A DNA stretch of 64,000 nt from an uncultured Alphaproteobacteria bacterium. Lineage in GTDB: Bacteria > Pseudomonadota > Alphaproteobacteria > RF32 > CAG-239. The position numbers and the translations under genes were made by a program. Each line of letters opens with the position of its first letter. The stretch's first letter is position 1. The notes under the pieces are model-generated. The model saw nothing but the letters and a program-made list of their open reading frames with translations, was not told where the DNA came from and ran no database searches. Of this stretch, positions 25,716 through 33,326 are shown piece after piece. The stretch is from assembly GCA_934254675.1 (NCBI GenBank), contig CAKQLP010000003.1:117233-181232 (forward strand), in the 5' to 3' direction.

Positions 25716-26587
25716 GAGAGCCAATGCATCAAATAATGACAAGAAGTCATTCCATTGCAGACTTTGTTATTTTTGCATAAGTCGGTGATTTGCGCCACCC
25801 CTAAATCTTTCAGGCAATTTTTTGATGATGCGCCGCAATATTTATCTCCAATAAATTGTTTGTTACCGTTAGATGGATCTTTGTTGGGATCGTTGGTATA
25901 AATTTGGATGACATCAATCATGTCATGATAATATTGCCCGATTGTGAAAAAAAGGCGGCAAGCTGTGTAATTGTCTTTCTGATTAAAAGAGGCAATGCCG
26001 ACATATCCGGTGTTATGGGCGTAAATGTAAAGAGAACTGCCCAAAGCGTCAACCACAGTATAATCTCCATTGACAAGCATTTCTTCAGGTAAGTCGCCGG
26101 TTGCTCTTAAAATGGGAATTAAAGAAAGTTCTCCAACATCACTGCTGTTATTAATATGCAACTGCGGTTCATAGATATTCATTAAATTTATAAGTAAACG
26201 CCACTGTCCTAAAGCTTTGTTCCAGTGGTACATATCCATGGCTTTGGTGTAGCCGGCAATACCACCAATGCTCAACACCCCGATAATGGCGAGGACGCCC
26301 AGCATTTCAATCATGCTTCTTCCAGAGGAAACCGCGTGTAGCGGCGCATCTAAAGCGGTTTTACGCTGTCTCAAAAAATTCATGTACGTCTTATGTACAT
26401 TAGGATTTTTCTCGCAGCTAGAAACCACTTTATCTACACCACTCTCCGCGGTTTCAATACATTCCAAGTTCTTGTCATACTCGGGCGTGACCCGAGTATC
26501 CAAAGAAGAGTGTTCATAATGGATTCTCGGAATAAATTCGAGAATGACGGAGAATAGGGGATTCCGCCCTGACTCAAATTTTTCCAA
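25709..26587 (-). CDS. Type IV pilin-like protein B with repeat-derived N-terminal extension
   Basis: Same design as pilin A: the motif SGRSMIEMLGVLAIIGVLS (Gly -1 at residue 89 from the TTG, Glu +5), GGIAGYTKAMD, then a C-terminal domain. That domain differs strongly from A and contains CGASSKNC, CKNNKVC and C residues in the last ~45 residues. The first ~88 residues come from the shared leader block (KFESGRN), palindromic units (ILEFIPRIH, DTRVTPEYD) and a TGTAC palindrome. No in-frame ATG precedes the prepilin Gly at a usual distance. The proper start may need the upstream out-of-frame ATG at 26688. Confidence 0.65.
   Translation of the reverse strand: MEKFESGRNPLFSVILEFIPRIHYEHSSLDTRVTPEYDKNLECIETAESGVDKVVSSCEKNPNVHKTYMNFLRQRKTALDAPLHAVSSGRSMIEMLGVLAIIGVLSIGGIAGYTKAMDMYHWNKALGQWRLLINLMNIYEPQLHINNSSDVGELSLIPILRATGDLPEEMLVNGDYTVVDALGSSLYIYAHNTGYVGIASFNQKDNYTACRLFFTIGQYYHDMIDVIQIYTNDPNKDPSNGNKQFIGDKYCGASSKNCLKDLGVAQITDLCKNNKVCNGMTSCHYLMHWLSH
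26371..26413. repeat. TGTAC-family palindromic element, copy 2
   Basis: AAAAAATTCATGTAC...TGTACATTAGGATTTTT, an inverted repeat around paired TGTAC/GTACA cores, inside the pilin B frame. More diverged than copies 1 and 3. Confidence 0.5.
26475..26549. repeat. Two coding palindromic repeats in pilin B
   Basis: Units at 26475-26502 (CATACTCGGGCGTGACCCGAGTATC) and 26518-26549 (TTCTCGGAATAAATTCGAGAA), in the same order and with the same connecting sequence AAAGAAGAGTGTTCATAA as in pilin A. Confidence 0.8.
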
Positions 26588-26646
26588 AAAGTGGCGAAAA
26601 CCGCGTGTAGAAGCTTTAAAACGCTCTGAAATCGAATGTTTAGGAT

Positions 26647-26688
26647 TTACAGAGAGAGAGAGAGACCTTTGCTGAGCTTATTTTTCAT
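26647..26688 (-). CDS. 13-residue leader ORF with CT tract, copy 2
   Basis: Identical to copy 1: RBS AGAGGAAAGAAAG, then ATG encoding MKNKLSKGLSLSL and stop, with a 15-nt CT tract inside. The downstream frame VNPKHSISERFKASTRGFRHFLEKFESG continues into pilin B in another phase. The position and frame relation are the same as at pilin A. Confidence 0.6.
   Translation of the reverse strand: MKNKLSKGLSLSL
26651..26665. repeat. CT/AG dinucleotide microsatellite, copy 2
   Basis: 15-nt AG tract within the leader ORF, same length as the other three copies. Confidence 0.85.
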
Positions 26689-26759
26689 CTTTCTTTCCTC
26701 TTAATTTTGATCAATTAGGTTAATAAATATCAAAAAAATATTAAGAAAATGTGAAAAAA

Positions 26760-26797
26760 CAAAAAAAGGAAAACGCGTTAGCATTTCCCTTTTTTTG
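26760..26797 (-). terminator. Terminator of the M15 peptidase gene
   Basis: AAAAAAGG...CCTTTTTT-type stem with A/T-rich flanks, downstream of the minus-strand stop at 26806. Confidence 0.65.
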
Positions 26798-26805
26798 TTT
26801 AAAAT

Positions 26806-27741
26806 TTAGGCGATTCCATTACGCGCTCCCCGCTTGTCAATCGTTAGCTTCTGCCGGCGATTTTTGCGTGGATAGGCAACATAAGAGGTGTGCACCCAAC
26901 CGCTGTTAGGATCTTTTGGGTTATTATGAAACTCCAAAATCACCTGATCATATTCCAGATTTGCGGCAACCCATTGAGCCAGCGAGCGATTGCTGATGCC
27001 GTTGATTTCATAATCCGCGGCTTCGCATTTCATGTGCTGAGATGTCTTAACCCCTTTGATGGCTGTATTCAGCGCCAAGGAGCGGAAACCTGAATTAACT
27101 CTGACCGGTTTGTTGAAGTGGTCGCGCACCGGTTGCAAAATATTAATGCAAACCTGACGCAAACGTTCAATTCCGGCTTCATCAGGCAAGTTGTAAATCT
27201 TGCGAGCTTCCGCAGTAGGTGAGTAAGTAAGCTCAAAAAGTGAAAAATTCTTTGAAAGCATGTACTTTTTACGACCTGCGGTAGTTTGCAGATTAAGACA
27301 ACGATTAGCCTTGCTGAAACTATACGCAACATGTATCCAACCATTTTGGCTGAAATCATTATGCGGATATTCCAATTGCAAAACATCAAACCTGAGATTT
27401 GCCGCAATATATGCGCAGACATCGGCAAGTTTAACGCCTTTAACTCGAAAATCAACCGCTTCGCACAAAATGTGTCTGGAATTAGGCGCTTCATTCAACA
27501 AAGCATTGACTTTGTCTGAACGATAGCCCGAACGGATGACAACGGGAGATTTGAAATAATCCCGCACCGGCTGAAGAAGCTTTTGGCAAATTTCTTTCAA
27601 CCGAAGGACTCCGGCGTTATTCGGAACATTATAGAGTTTATTTTTGGCTGCCGTTGCGGAAGCGGCTGTAAACTCAAATAATGTAAAATTGGCTGACAAA
27701 TGATAGTTTTTCAGCTCCTGAATGGTCCAAATCTTATCCAT
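26806..27741 (-). CDS. Protein with two tandem M15-type peptidase domains
   Basis: 311 residues made of two homologous ~135-residue halves. Each begins FTLFEFT.../FSLFELT..., has LQPVRDYFKSPVVIRSGYRS / LQPVRDHFNKPVRVNSGFRS, then the zinc-ligand motifs SRHILCEAVD + WIHVAYS and SQHMKCEAAD + WVHTSYV. Both halves keep the H-x6-D and late His ligands expected of M15 D-Ala-D-Ala carboxypeptidases. No signal peptide is visible. The single-domain form is common in phage and prophage lysis modules, so this may be a domesticated, duplicated phage enzyme or a cytosolic peptidase released by lysis. Confidence 0.8.
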   Translation of the reverse strand: MDKIWTIQELKNYHLSANFTLFEFTAASATAAKNKLYNVPNNAGVLRLKEICQKLLQPVRDYFKSPVVIRSGYRSDKVNALLNEAPNSRHILCEAVDFRVKGVKLADVCAYIAANLRFDVLQLEYPHNDFSQNGWIHVAYSFSKANRCLNLQTTAGRKKYMLSKNFSLFELTYSPTAEARKIYNLPDEAGIERLRQVCINILQPVRDHFNKPVRVNSGFRSLALNTAIKGVKTSQHMKCEAADYEINGISNRSLAQWVAANLEYDQVILEFHNNPKDPNSGWVHTSYVAYPRKNRRQKLTIDKRGARNGIA

Positions 27742-27912
27742 AATGATATAAAATAAAATTAGACATAAAAATTATTGAATAATTTATATATACAACGGAT
27801 TTTCAAAAAATACAATATTTTTTGTCAAAAAATATGAAAAGTGTTGAAAATTATTTAAAATATGATAATATGCCGACATCAATTTATTATTAATTTAACA
27901 TTATTGTTTGTC

Positions 27913-28563
27913 ATGAAAAAGATTCATGTTTTTTGGCCGGACAACGTTGTTGCAGATACTTTGTTGTCCAATAAACTCACTTTCTTATCCGGTGTTTACG
28001 TTCATGGTCAGTTGATTAAGGCTCATCTGTATGAACAGTCTTTACGTTTAACGCCCGAAGGAAATGATGAAACGCCTGTTTTGATTCGCGAAGTCAGCTT
28101 AAATCAAACGCCGTTGCTTTTTTCCATGTCTGGTGGAAAACGCTGGCATCTCTTTTTGGAGCAAAAAGTCTTAGGCTTTAAGTTGGAGTGTGAAAAAGGC
28201 AAAGTGCACGGCCATTTGAAAAAAGTCAAAGAAGTGACGTATGTTGTTAAATATGACTATACACACCACGAGCATTTTCGCACCGCTTTGAAAGAAACCG
28301 GAAAAGTGTTTAATTTTAAGCAGTGGCCATTGCAAGAAGTGGAACATTTCTTTGAAGGGCAAAACAGACTTTTTATTCCCGTGTATTTGTTGCCTGAAGG
28401 GGTAACAGATTTAGTGAGCGATGAAAAAAAACATCCTTGCTATTCAGCGGAAGGAGAGCGCGCGCGTCTCTTGGGATGCGATGTTCTGGTAAAAGGGCAT
28501 TTTTGTTGCTTTTTGCCGGCAGAACGTTTGCCTAAAGAATTGGTTAAGTATTTTAGCCGTTAA
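27913..28563 (+). CDS. Hypothetical protein
   Basis: 216 residues from the ATG beginning MKKIHVFWPDN; an ATG 51 nt upstream would add a hydrophobic stretch (INLTLLFV) but has no RBS. The frame is solid and codon use matches neighbours. The sequence is rich in beta-strand-like segments, with TPLLFSMSGGKRWHLFLEQK and VKYDYTHHEHF in the middle and no TM helix or repeat. Cysteines (HPCY, GCDV, FCCF) cluster in the C-terminal third. I do not recognise the family. It stands alone, with a terminator behind it. Confidence 0.6.
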   Translation: MKKIHVFWPDNVVADTLLSNKLTFLSGVYVHGQLIKAHLYEQSLRLTPEGNDETPVLIREVSLNQTPLLFSMSGGKRWHLFLEQKVLGFKLECEKGKVHGHLKKVKEVTYVVKYDYTHHEHFRTALKETGKVFNFKQWPLQEVEHFFEGQNRLFIPVYLLPEGVTDLVSDEKKHPCYSAEGERARLLGCDVLVKGHFCCFLPAERLPKELVKYFSR

Positions 28564-28569
28564 ATTTTA

Positions 28570-28603
28570 AAAGGGAGAAATTGTAAGGATTTCTTCCTTT
28601 TTT
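28570..28603 (+). terminator. Terminator after the hypothetical gene
   Basis: AAGGGAGAAAT/ATTTCTTCCTT stem followed by T-rich sequence. Confidence 0.75.
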
Positions 28604-28669
28604 GTTGATAAAAGGATGATTGATTTTTCTTTTTACTTGAAATTTTTACATAAAAAGTTTATAAATATA

Positions 28670-28703
28670 AATGTAAGAGATGTTCGTTGAACTATCTTAC
28701 ATT
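28670..28703 (+). promoter_or_regulatory. Stem-loop in the leader of the GNAT gene
   Basis: AATGTAAGA pairs with TCTTACATT and inside it GTTC pairs with GAAC around a GTT loop, giving a nested 34-nt hairpin about 20 nt before the small upstream ORF. It is preceded by an AT-rich region likely to hold the promoter. It could be an operator (dyad) or an RNA hairpin. Confidence 0.5.
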
Positions 28704-28726
28704 GGATTAACAACGATGGAGTTTTT

Positions 28727-28855
28727 ATGTTAAATTGTGCGTCGGCCGCTGCCTTATGCGGTTCTAATGATGGAGACCATCACAGGTCCATCTTATTATT
28801 TGAAACAACTTTCTTATCTTATACCGAGGGACAAGCTGTTCTGAAAGGAGTGTAG
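28727..28855 (+). CDS. Small ORF (42 aa) directly upstream of the GNAT gene
   Basis: ATG with GGAG 5 nt upstream encodes a 42-residue peptide beginning MLNCASAAALCGSNDGDHH and ends two bases before the GNAT start codon, whose RBS (AAAGGAG) lies inside its last codons. This is the layout of a translationally coupled leader peptide. The DNA also contains short inverted repeats (ATGGAGACC/GGTCCAT). There is no recognisable homology, so it could be a true microprotein, an attenuation leader or chance. Confidence 0.4.
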   Translation: MLNCASAAALCGSNDGDHHRSILLFETTFLSYTEGQAVLKGV

Positions 28856-28857
28856 TT

Positions 28858-29382
28858 ATGCTCAGTTTCAGAAATACTTTAAGAGAAAACGATCCCGAAA
28901 CTATTGCTCGTATCGCATCTTCCACAGGATTCTTTGATGATAGAGATGTTCAGCATAATGCGGACATTGCACGTCATTTGTTATGTCATCGAGATTGTGA
29001 ACATCGCTTTTTATTTGCTGAATATAACGGAAAAACGGTGGCCTATGCCTGTTTTGAAGAATTGCCGGACGCTAAGGCCGGAACTTATGAGTTATATTGG
29101 CTTTCAACTCTGAATGAATATCGTGGATTGGGAATAGGTCGCCAATTAATTGACTATTTGGTTAATCACCTGAAAAGCTTGGGCGCTGAACGTTTATATG
29201 TCAAAACCGACAGCACCGCTCAATATGAACCAACGCGTCGTTTTTATGAAAAATGCGGGTTTAAACTGGGGGCGGTTTTGCCAGAATATTATGGCGCCGA
29301 TGATGATTGCTGTATTTATTGTTTGAATATGAAAACCGACGAGCTCGGGCTTTCCGAACGTCAATACGCGGCAGCTGAATAA
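28858..29382 (+). CDS. GNAT-family N-acetyltransferase
   Basis: 174 residues. GNAT motif A is YRGLGIGRQLIDYLVNHLK (R/Q-x-x-G-x-G/A acetyl-CoA pyrophosphate loop), preceded by the TYELYWLSTLNEY strand and followed by YEPTRRFYEKCGF (motif B). The acceptor is unknown. The RBS AAAGGAG is strong. It is preceded by a hairpin and a 42-aa ORF, suggesting regulated translation, and followed by a strong terminator. Confidence 0.85.
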   Translation: MLSFRNTLRENDPETIARIASSTGFFDDRDVQHNADIARHLLCHRDCEHRFLFAEYNGKTVAYACFEELPDAKAGTYELYWLSTLNEYRGLGIGRQLIDYLVNHLKSLGAERLYVKTDSTAQYEPTRRFYEKCGFKLGAVLPEYYGADDDCCIYCLNMKTDELGLSERQYAAAE

Positions 29383-29416
29383 TACGTTTTGTTTATAGTG
29401 GAACGTTTTTTAATGG

Positions 29417-29444
29417 AAAGGCGGGATGTCATATCCCGCCTTTT
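29417..29444 (+). terminator. Terminator after the GNAT gene
   Basis: AAAGGCGGGAT/ATCCCGCCTTT, an 11-bp GC-rich stem with T4. It also faces pilin C from the convergent side. Confidence 0.88.
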
Positions 29445-29456
29445 AATCATGTCAAT

Positions 29457-30452
29457 TTAATGCTTTCTTGGAACTTTAATATCTGCAAGCAACTCAAAAC
29501 CGACATACATTTGTCCGGTCCCAAAGGTATCTGCGGCGGAACTTTCACAGTATTTTGCGGCAACAGCTGGGGAAACAGGTTTGAAACGCTGTTCTTTTGA
29601 TTCTATGCAAAAATAGCCGTCATCTTGATTTTCGTCGCAATTTAAATCATCTACATTATCTATGTAATAAGCAATGTAAAAAATATCCCCTAGATTAGTT
29701 AAATCTGACAAACCCGTAGAAGTAAGAATGCCTTTCATATCAGCGTTTCGCCAATCATAAGTTAAAAGAGGTACGCATAAATTTTGTGGCACAAGAACAC
29801 CGATAGATAATGTAGAGTACCCAGTGTCTCCATATCCAACGGGGTTGATAAGGGTTAAAGGCGAAGATAAACCAATCCTCTTTTCTCCTTCAAATTCAAA
29901 AATGTATTCCGGCGGTAAAATCCCCATGTCTTGAATTTGGTTATCAAATTCTGTTAGCCCTCCATCGAAATTATCATAAGCTTTTTGGCTGATATAAGCT
30001 GTTCGGATAGTGGTGGAAATATCGGAAATCATATTGACAATTTTATTGACATGAATTTTTTCCATCGCTTTGGAATAACCGGCAATGCCGCCGATGCTCA
30101 GTACCCCGATGATGGCCAAGACGCCGAGCATCTCAATCATACTTCTTCCAATCGGGTTTGTCTGTCTGGTTACTGCTTGCGCTTTTCTCACTCGTGTACC
30201 GCTTTGTACACGTCGTTCCAAAAGTGCGGCGCATTGACACACGACATCCAACCCCTTAGTGAAATTCTTCCTATTGTCATACTCGGGCGTGTCCCGAGAA
30301 TCCACCATCAAGTCCCTGTCATACTCGGGCGTGACCCGAGTATCCAATAAAGAAAAGTGTTCTGTATGGATTCTCGGAATAAATCCGAGAATGACGTTTA
30401 AGGTGTGTTTTGCATGGATTCTCGGAACAAGTCTGAGAATGACAGAGTCCAA
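29457..30452 (-). CDS. Type IV pilin-like protein C with repeat-derived N-terminal extension
   Basis: Prepilin motif IGRSMIEMLGVLAIIGVLS with Gly -1 at residue 102 from the TTG, then GGIAGYSKAMEK and a long C-terminal domain (about 230 residues). That domain has CVPLLTYDWRNAD (matching C-ALATADWG in A), an acidic CDENQDDGYFCIE insertion and VSPAVAAKYC. The pre-sequence holds four palindromic units and a TGTAC element. The frame is open further upstream through KASTRVFYHFWEKFESER to the CT tract. The out-of-frame ATG with RBS AAGGA is at 30592. Confidence 0.68.
   Translation of the reverse strand: MDSVILRLVPRIHAKHTLNVILGFIPRIHTEHFSLLDTRVTPEYDRDLMVDSRDTPEYDNRKNFTKGLDVVCQCAALLERRVQSGTRVRKAQAVTRQTNPIGRSMIEMLGVLAIIGVLSIGGIAGYSKAMEKIHVNKIVNMISDISTTIRTAYISQKAYDNFDGGLTEFDNQIQDMGILPPEYIFEFEGEKRIGLSSPLTLINPVGYGDTGYSTLSIGVLVPQNLCVPLLTYDWRNADMKGILTSTGLSDLTNLGDIFYIAYYIDNVDDLNCDENQDDGYFCIESKEQRFKPVSPAVAAKYCESSAADTFGTGQMYVGFELLADIKVPRKH
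30179..30227. repeat. 49-nt TGTAC-family palindromic element, copy 3
   Basis: GCGCTTTTCTCACTCG...CGTCGTTCCAAAAGTGC around TGTACCGCTTTGTACA, same length and same place relative to the prepilin motif as in pilin A. Confidence 0.65.
30276..30443. repeat. Four coding palindromic repeats in pilin C
   Basis: Units at 30276-30303 and 30318-30345 (CATACTCGGGCGTG-type), 30366-30396 and 30414-30443 (TTCTCGGAA-type). Expansion to four units relative to pilin B explains the longer extension. Confidence 0.8.
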
Positions 30453-30550
30453 ATGAGAACGGGGATTCCGTTCCGACTCAAATTTTTCCCAAAAGTGGTA
30501 AAAAACGCGTGTAGAAGCTTTAAAACGCTCTGAAATCGAATGTTTAGGAT

Positions 30551-30592
30551 TTACAGAGAGAGAGAGAGACCTTTGTTAAGCTTATTTTTCAT
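30551..30592 (-). CDS. 13-residue leader ORF with CT tract, copy 3
   Basis: ATG preceded by AAGGATTATACTA encodes MKNKLNKGLSLSL and stops; one residue (Asn for Ser) differs from the other copies and the sequence before the ATG is unrelated to them. The conserved part therefore begins at the ATG, which supports it being a genuine start codon. The pilin frame resumes out of phase after the CT tract. Confidence 0.6.
   Translation of the reverse strand: MKNKLNKGLSLSL
30555..30569. repeat. CT/AG dinucleotide microsatellite, copy 3
   Basis: 15-nt AG tract, same length as the other copies. Confidence 0.85.
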
Positions 30593-30660
30593 TAGTATAA
30601 TCCTTATAAAAGTAAATTACATATATGCAATATAACATGTATATAAGATATATGCCATTA

Positions 30661-30696
30661 AAAAATCCCCAGTGTCAATAAAACAGTGGGGATTTG
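30661..30696 (-). terminator. Terminator for the FxLYD-like gene
   Basis: AAATCCCCA/TGGGGATTT stem with T-run on the minus strand. Confidence 0.85.
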
Positions 30697-30704
30697 GTAA
30701 AAAA

Positions 30705-31295
30705 CTATTTTTCCACAGTGACGTCAGTCAATCTAAAATAGTCAAAATCTCCGTCGGGAGCAATTTTGAAGCGGCTCCGACTCTTAGCCGTCATAGCTGT
30801 GGCTTCCGCGCCGCCTTCATAAATAACGGCACCGGTTTTATCATGGAATGTCACAGAAATCAGAATACGAGCAACATCATTATCACTGCTGTTTTCCAGA
30901 AAACCGCAAACAGCTTGCTCGCATTTATACATGCCATAAACTTTTACACCGTCTTGGTTGTAAGTGTTTAAATCTTCCTTTTCTTTAAGGCTTTGTTCTT
31001 GTGCGGCGTCCTCAACAGATTTGTCTTGTTGATCCTCTGAAACGGTGCCTGAAGGAATTGCGGCCCAACCGATGAAAAGAACCAATACTAAAACGGCAAC
31101 CAATGGAATTTTTTTACCTTTAACTCTTATATATTTGCCTTTGATGTACATTTTATAAAATGTAACAAATAATTTGAGAAAAGCCTTAAAAGCCTGAAAA
31201 TATTTTTTTTCTTTAATCAAAAGAATTACATCTTTCACTTCATTAACATAACTGTCCAACTGTAATTCCTCATTTTTAGATGTATCATTTGCCAT
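30705..31295 (-). CDS. Single-pass membrane protein with C-terminal beta domain
   Basis: 196 residues from the ATG MANDTSKNE, which has AGGG upstream; an earlier in-frame start adds 10 residues without an RBS. A cytoplasmic helical part (~res 1-75) precedes one TM helix (IPLVAVLVLVLFIGWAAI) and a charged linker. The extracytoplasmic domain contains VYGMYKCEQAVCGFLENSSD and ILISVTFHDKTGAVI, reminiscent of FxLYD-type beta sandwiches with a CxxxxC pair. No function can be assigned. Confidence 0.65.
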   Translation of the reverse strand: MANDTSKNEELQLDSYVNEVKDVILLIKEKKYFQAFKAFLKLFVTFYKMYIKGKYIRVKGKKIPLVAVLVLVLFIGWAAIPSGTVSEDQQDKSVEDAAQEQSLKEKEDLNTYNQDGVKVYGMYKCEQAVCGFLENSSDNDVARILISVTFHDKTGAVIYEGGAEATAMTAKSRSRFKIAPDGDFDYFRLTDVTVEK

Positions 31296-31380
31296 CTTAT
31301 TTATCCCTATACATGTAAATATCACATTTAATTAAATTCAGTTTAATCGTAAAATATTGAAAAAATAGTAAAGAAAATAA

Positions 31381-31409
31381 AAAAAACAGCTTGCATAAGC
31401 TGTTTTTTT
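31381..31409 (-). terminator. Terminator for the PRTase-like gene
   Basis: Perfect AAAAAACAGCTT/AAGCTGTTTTTT hairpin with T7 on either strand. Confidence 0.9.
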
Positions 31410-31418
31410 ACGGTTGAT

Positions 31419-31991
31419 TCAGTTTGTCATTGAGGTGTTGAGCTCTTCAATAACTTCTGACACGGAACTTAAGGCCGTACATTCGATTTTTTTGCGTTTT
31501 AGCAGAGAGTTTTTGAATGAAAAAAGCGTTACAACGCCTAAAACTTCGATTTTTTTCTCTTGTAAAAATTCCGCAATGCGAATGACGTTTTTTTCATCAA
31601 AAATCGCTGTTGTCAATAACAGAACTTTAGAATGATTGGGGGATAATCCCGTAATTGTCGGTTTCTGCTTGCTGTTTTGCCCAAAATCAGATATTGGCGC
31701 ATAGCTTAAATCTGTTTCGCAGTATTCCGAGCCTTTTTGGCAAAGCAGAACAAGCCAAGAAAAAGCTTGCTCGTCCAGAGCTATAAGACAAGACGGTTGC
31801 TGTCCGTATTTTTCTTTGACAAGCATGTCAAGATAATAGGATAGTCGAAAGCGCGTGTCTGAATCGCATAAGGCTCTGATGCCATGAACGATAATGGCTT
31901 GAGGATTGTCCGCCAATTCTTGAGGGTTTTGAGTTTTCAGCTCAAGAATGCCATGTTGCAGAAAATGCCTTGTAATCTCTTTCATAAACAT
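31419..31991 (-). CDS. Divergent phosphoribosyltransferase-fold protein (PyrE-like), tentative
   Basis: 190 residues. The N-terminal helix and strand order (EITRHFLQHGILEL; FRLSYYLDMLV; SCLIALDEQAFSWLVLLCQK) recalls orotate phosphoribosyltransferases. The PRPP-binding strand, normally VLVVDDVxTTG, reads KVLLLTTAIFDEKNVI, so the two acidic residues are lost and catalysis is unlikely. The later VLGVVTLF strand also fits the fold. It may be a regulatory or degenerate paralog. Alternative start 6 nt downstream (MKEITRH). Confidence 0.45.
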   Translation of the reverse strand: MFMKEITRHFLQHGILELKTQNPQELADNPQAIIVHGIRALCDSDTRFRLSYYLDMLVKEKYGQQPSCLIALDEQAFSWLVLLCQKGSEYCETDLSYAPISDFGQNSKQKPTITGLSPNHSKVLLLTTAIFDEKNVIRIAEFLQEKKIEVLGVVTLFSFKNSLLKRKKIECTALSSVSEVIEELNTSMTN

Positions 31992-32055
31992 AATTAAATA
32001 ATAAAATTTAAAGGCATAATGTTTCTTTATTTTATTATTGTCAAGCTTAAATTAT

Positions 32056-32095
32056 AAAAAAACACCGCTTAAAATGTTTATTTTTCAGCGGTGTT
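32056..32095 (-). terminator. Terminator of the PilT/DotB-like gene
   Basis: AACACCGCT/AGCGGTGTT stem with a T-run on the minus strand. Confidence 0.85.
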
Positions 32096-32109
32096 CAGGG
32101 GAAAATGAT

Positions 32110-33066
32110 TTAATTGTCAAACAAAGGAATTCCTCGGGTTAAACGAATACGCTGAGTTTCAATCGTGGTGGATAAATTCATTTTTCCGCTCTTGACAATG
32201 CCGCGGACTTGATCGCCTTTGGTGCCGTCAGGGTTAGCAAAAACATATTCAATTTTCGGACGTTTTGGAACACCAACCAAAGTTTGGTGCAAAACAGCCA
32301 AAATGCCGTTGCCAACCAAATCATAGGCCATTTCTTCTGAAATACCGGTGGCGGCTGCGTATTTAACAATAGATTGAATGGCGTCCGTTACGGTGCTGGC
32401 GTGAATCGTTGACATAACAAGGTGTCCTGAAATAGCGGCACGCAAAGCTTCAGAAGCAATTTCCGGGTCGCGAATCTCACCCAGATAAACATAACGAGGT
32501 TTAGAGCGCAACATGGATTTCAAGCCTGCTTCCCATGAGCCGCCCGGAGGAGTCATTTGTTTGCAAATACCCAACTCGCCGTTAACTGTATGATATGTTC
32601 CGTCTAAAGGCATTTCCACCGGATCTTCCAACGTAAAAGCATAACCACCGTCACGGACTAGAAATTCACGCAACAAAGCGGAAAGCGTGGTTGTTTTTCC
32701 GGAACCGGTTGTGCCGGCCAGCAGAATTAATCCGGGAGCGCCGCTCAGAGATTTTAGATATTTTAACAGATGTTCTTCCATGCCGAGTTTATTGATATCA
32801 GGAACGCTGTGCGGCATTTTACGGGCGCAATATTGCTGTCCGTCCAAAGTGACTGTTCTTTCAACACGGTAGTTTAATCCTTTGTATTTGACCAAATAAC
32901 TTGGATTATTCCCGTCATAGGTGTTCATAACTTCTTGTAAAAATTCATCGTAATCATCTGGTTGAACTTGAATTAAACCGCTTGGAGTTCTTTTGCCCCA
33001 TATATAGGCGGTGCCGTCAGGGATAATGTAAATATCCGAAAAATCCGTATCGTTTACTGTTGCCAT
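32110..33066 (-). CDS. PilT/DotB-like secretion or pilus-retraction ATPase
   Basis: 318 residues. An N-terminal PAS-like domain (SDIYIIPDGTAYIWGKR) is followed by a GspE/PilT core: Walker A LAGTTGSGKTTTLSAL, Asp box FTLEDPVE, Walker B YVYLGEIRDPEIASEAL and His box VMSTIHAST, all intact. PilT proteins depolymerise type IV pili; the close relatives DotB and TraJ power type IVB secretion and conjugation, and the N-terminal domain fits those equally well. With five pilin-like genes in the window a pilus role is attractive, but no pilB, pilC, pilQ, dot or icm gene is adjacent. Confidence 0.85.
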   Translation of the reverse strand: MATVNDTDFSDIYIIPDGTAYIWGKRTPSGLIQVQPDDYDEFLQEVMNTYDGNNPSYLVKYKGLNYRVERTVTLDGQQYCARKMPHSVPDINKLGMEEHLLKYLKSLSGAPGLILLAGTTGSGKTTTLSALLREFLVRDGGYAFTLEDPVEMPLDGTYHTVNGELGICKQMTPPGGSWEAGLKSMLRSKPRYVYLGEIRDPEIASEALRAAISGHLVMSTIHASTVTDAIQSIVKYAAATGISEEMAYDLVGNGILAVLHQTLVGVPKRPKIEYVFANPDGTKGDQVRGIVKSGKMNLSTTIETQRIRLTRGIPLFDN

Positions 33067-33221
33067 TTTATTTCATCCTATTTGTTAATAAAAATAATAC
33101 TCGTGAAAACAACATAATGTTTTTTTCTTAAGTTTTGGTTAATCTGAATATTTTGCATAATAATAAGTTATCCACAATAAAGTAATGTAAAATTTACAGT
33201 TCTACCTCCCAAAACAAATAT

Positions 33222-33241
33222 TAGTATCCTTTGAGATACTA
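33222..33241 (+). promoter_or_regulatory. Short inverted repeat upstream of the second fadL-type gene
   Basis: TAGTATC-N6-GATACTA, a perfect 7-bp dyad about 85 nt before the start codon. Candidate operator or leader hairpin. Confidence 0.35.
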
Positions 33242-33326
33242 CCATATATAAAATATTGTGTCTTTACGCTTTTTAGCCGGTATGATAAAACAATGCGTAG
33301 GAATAATATTTATAAAGGAAAGATTA

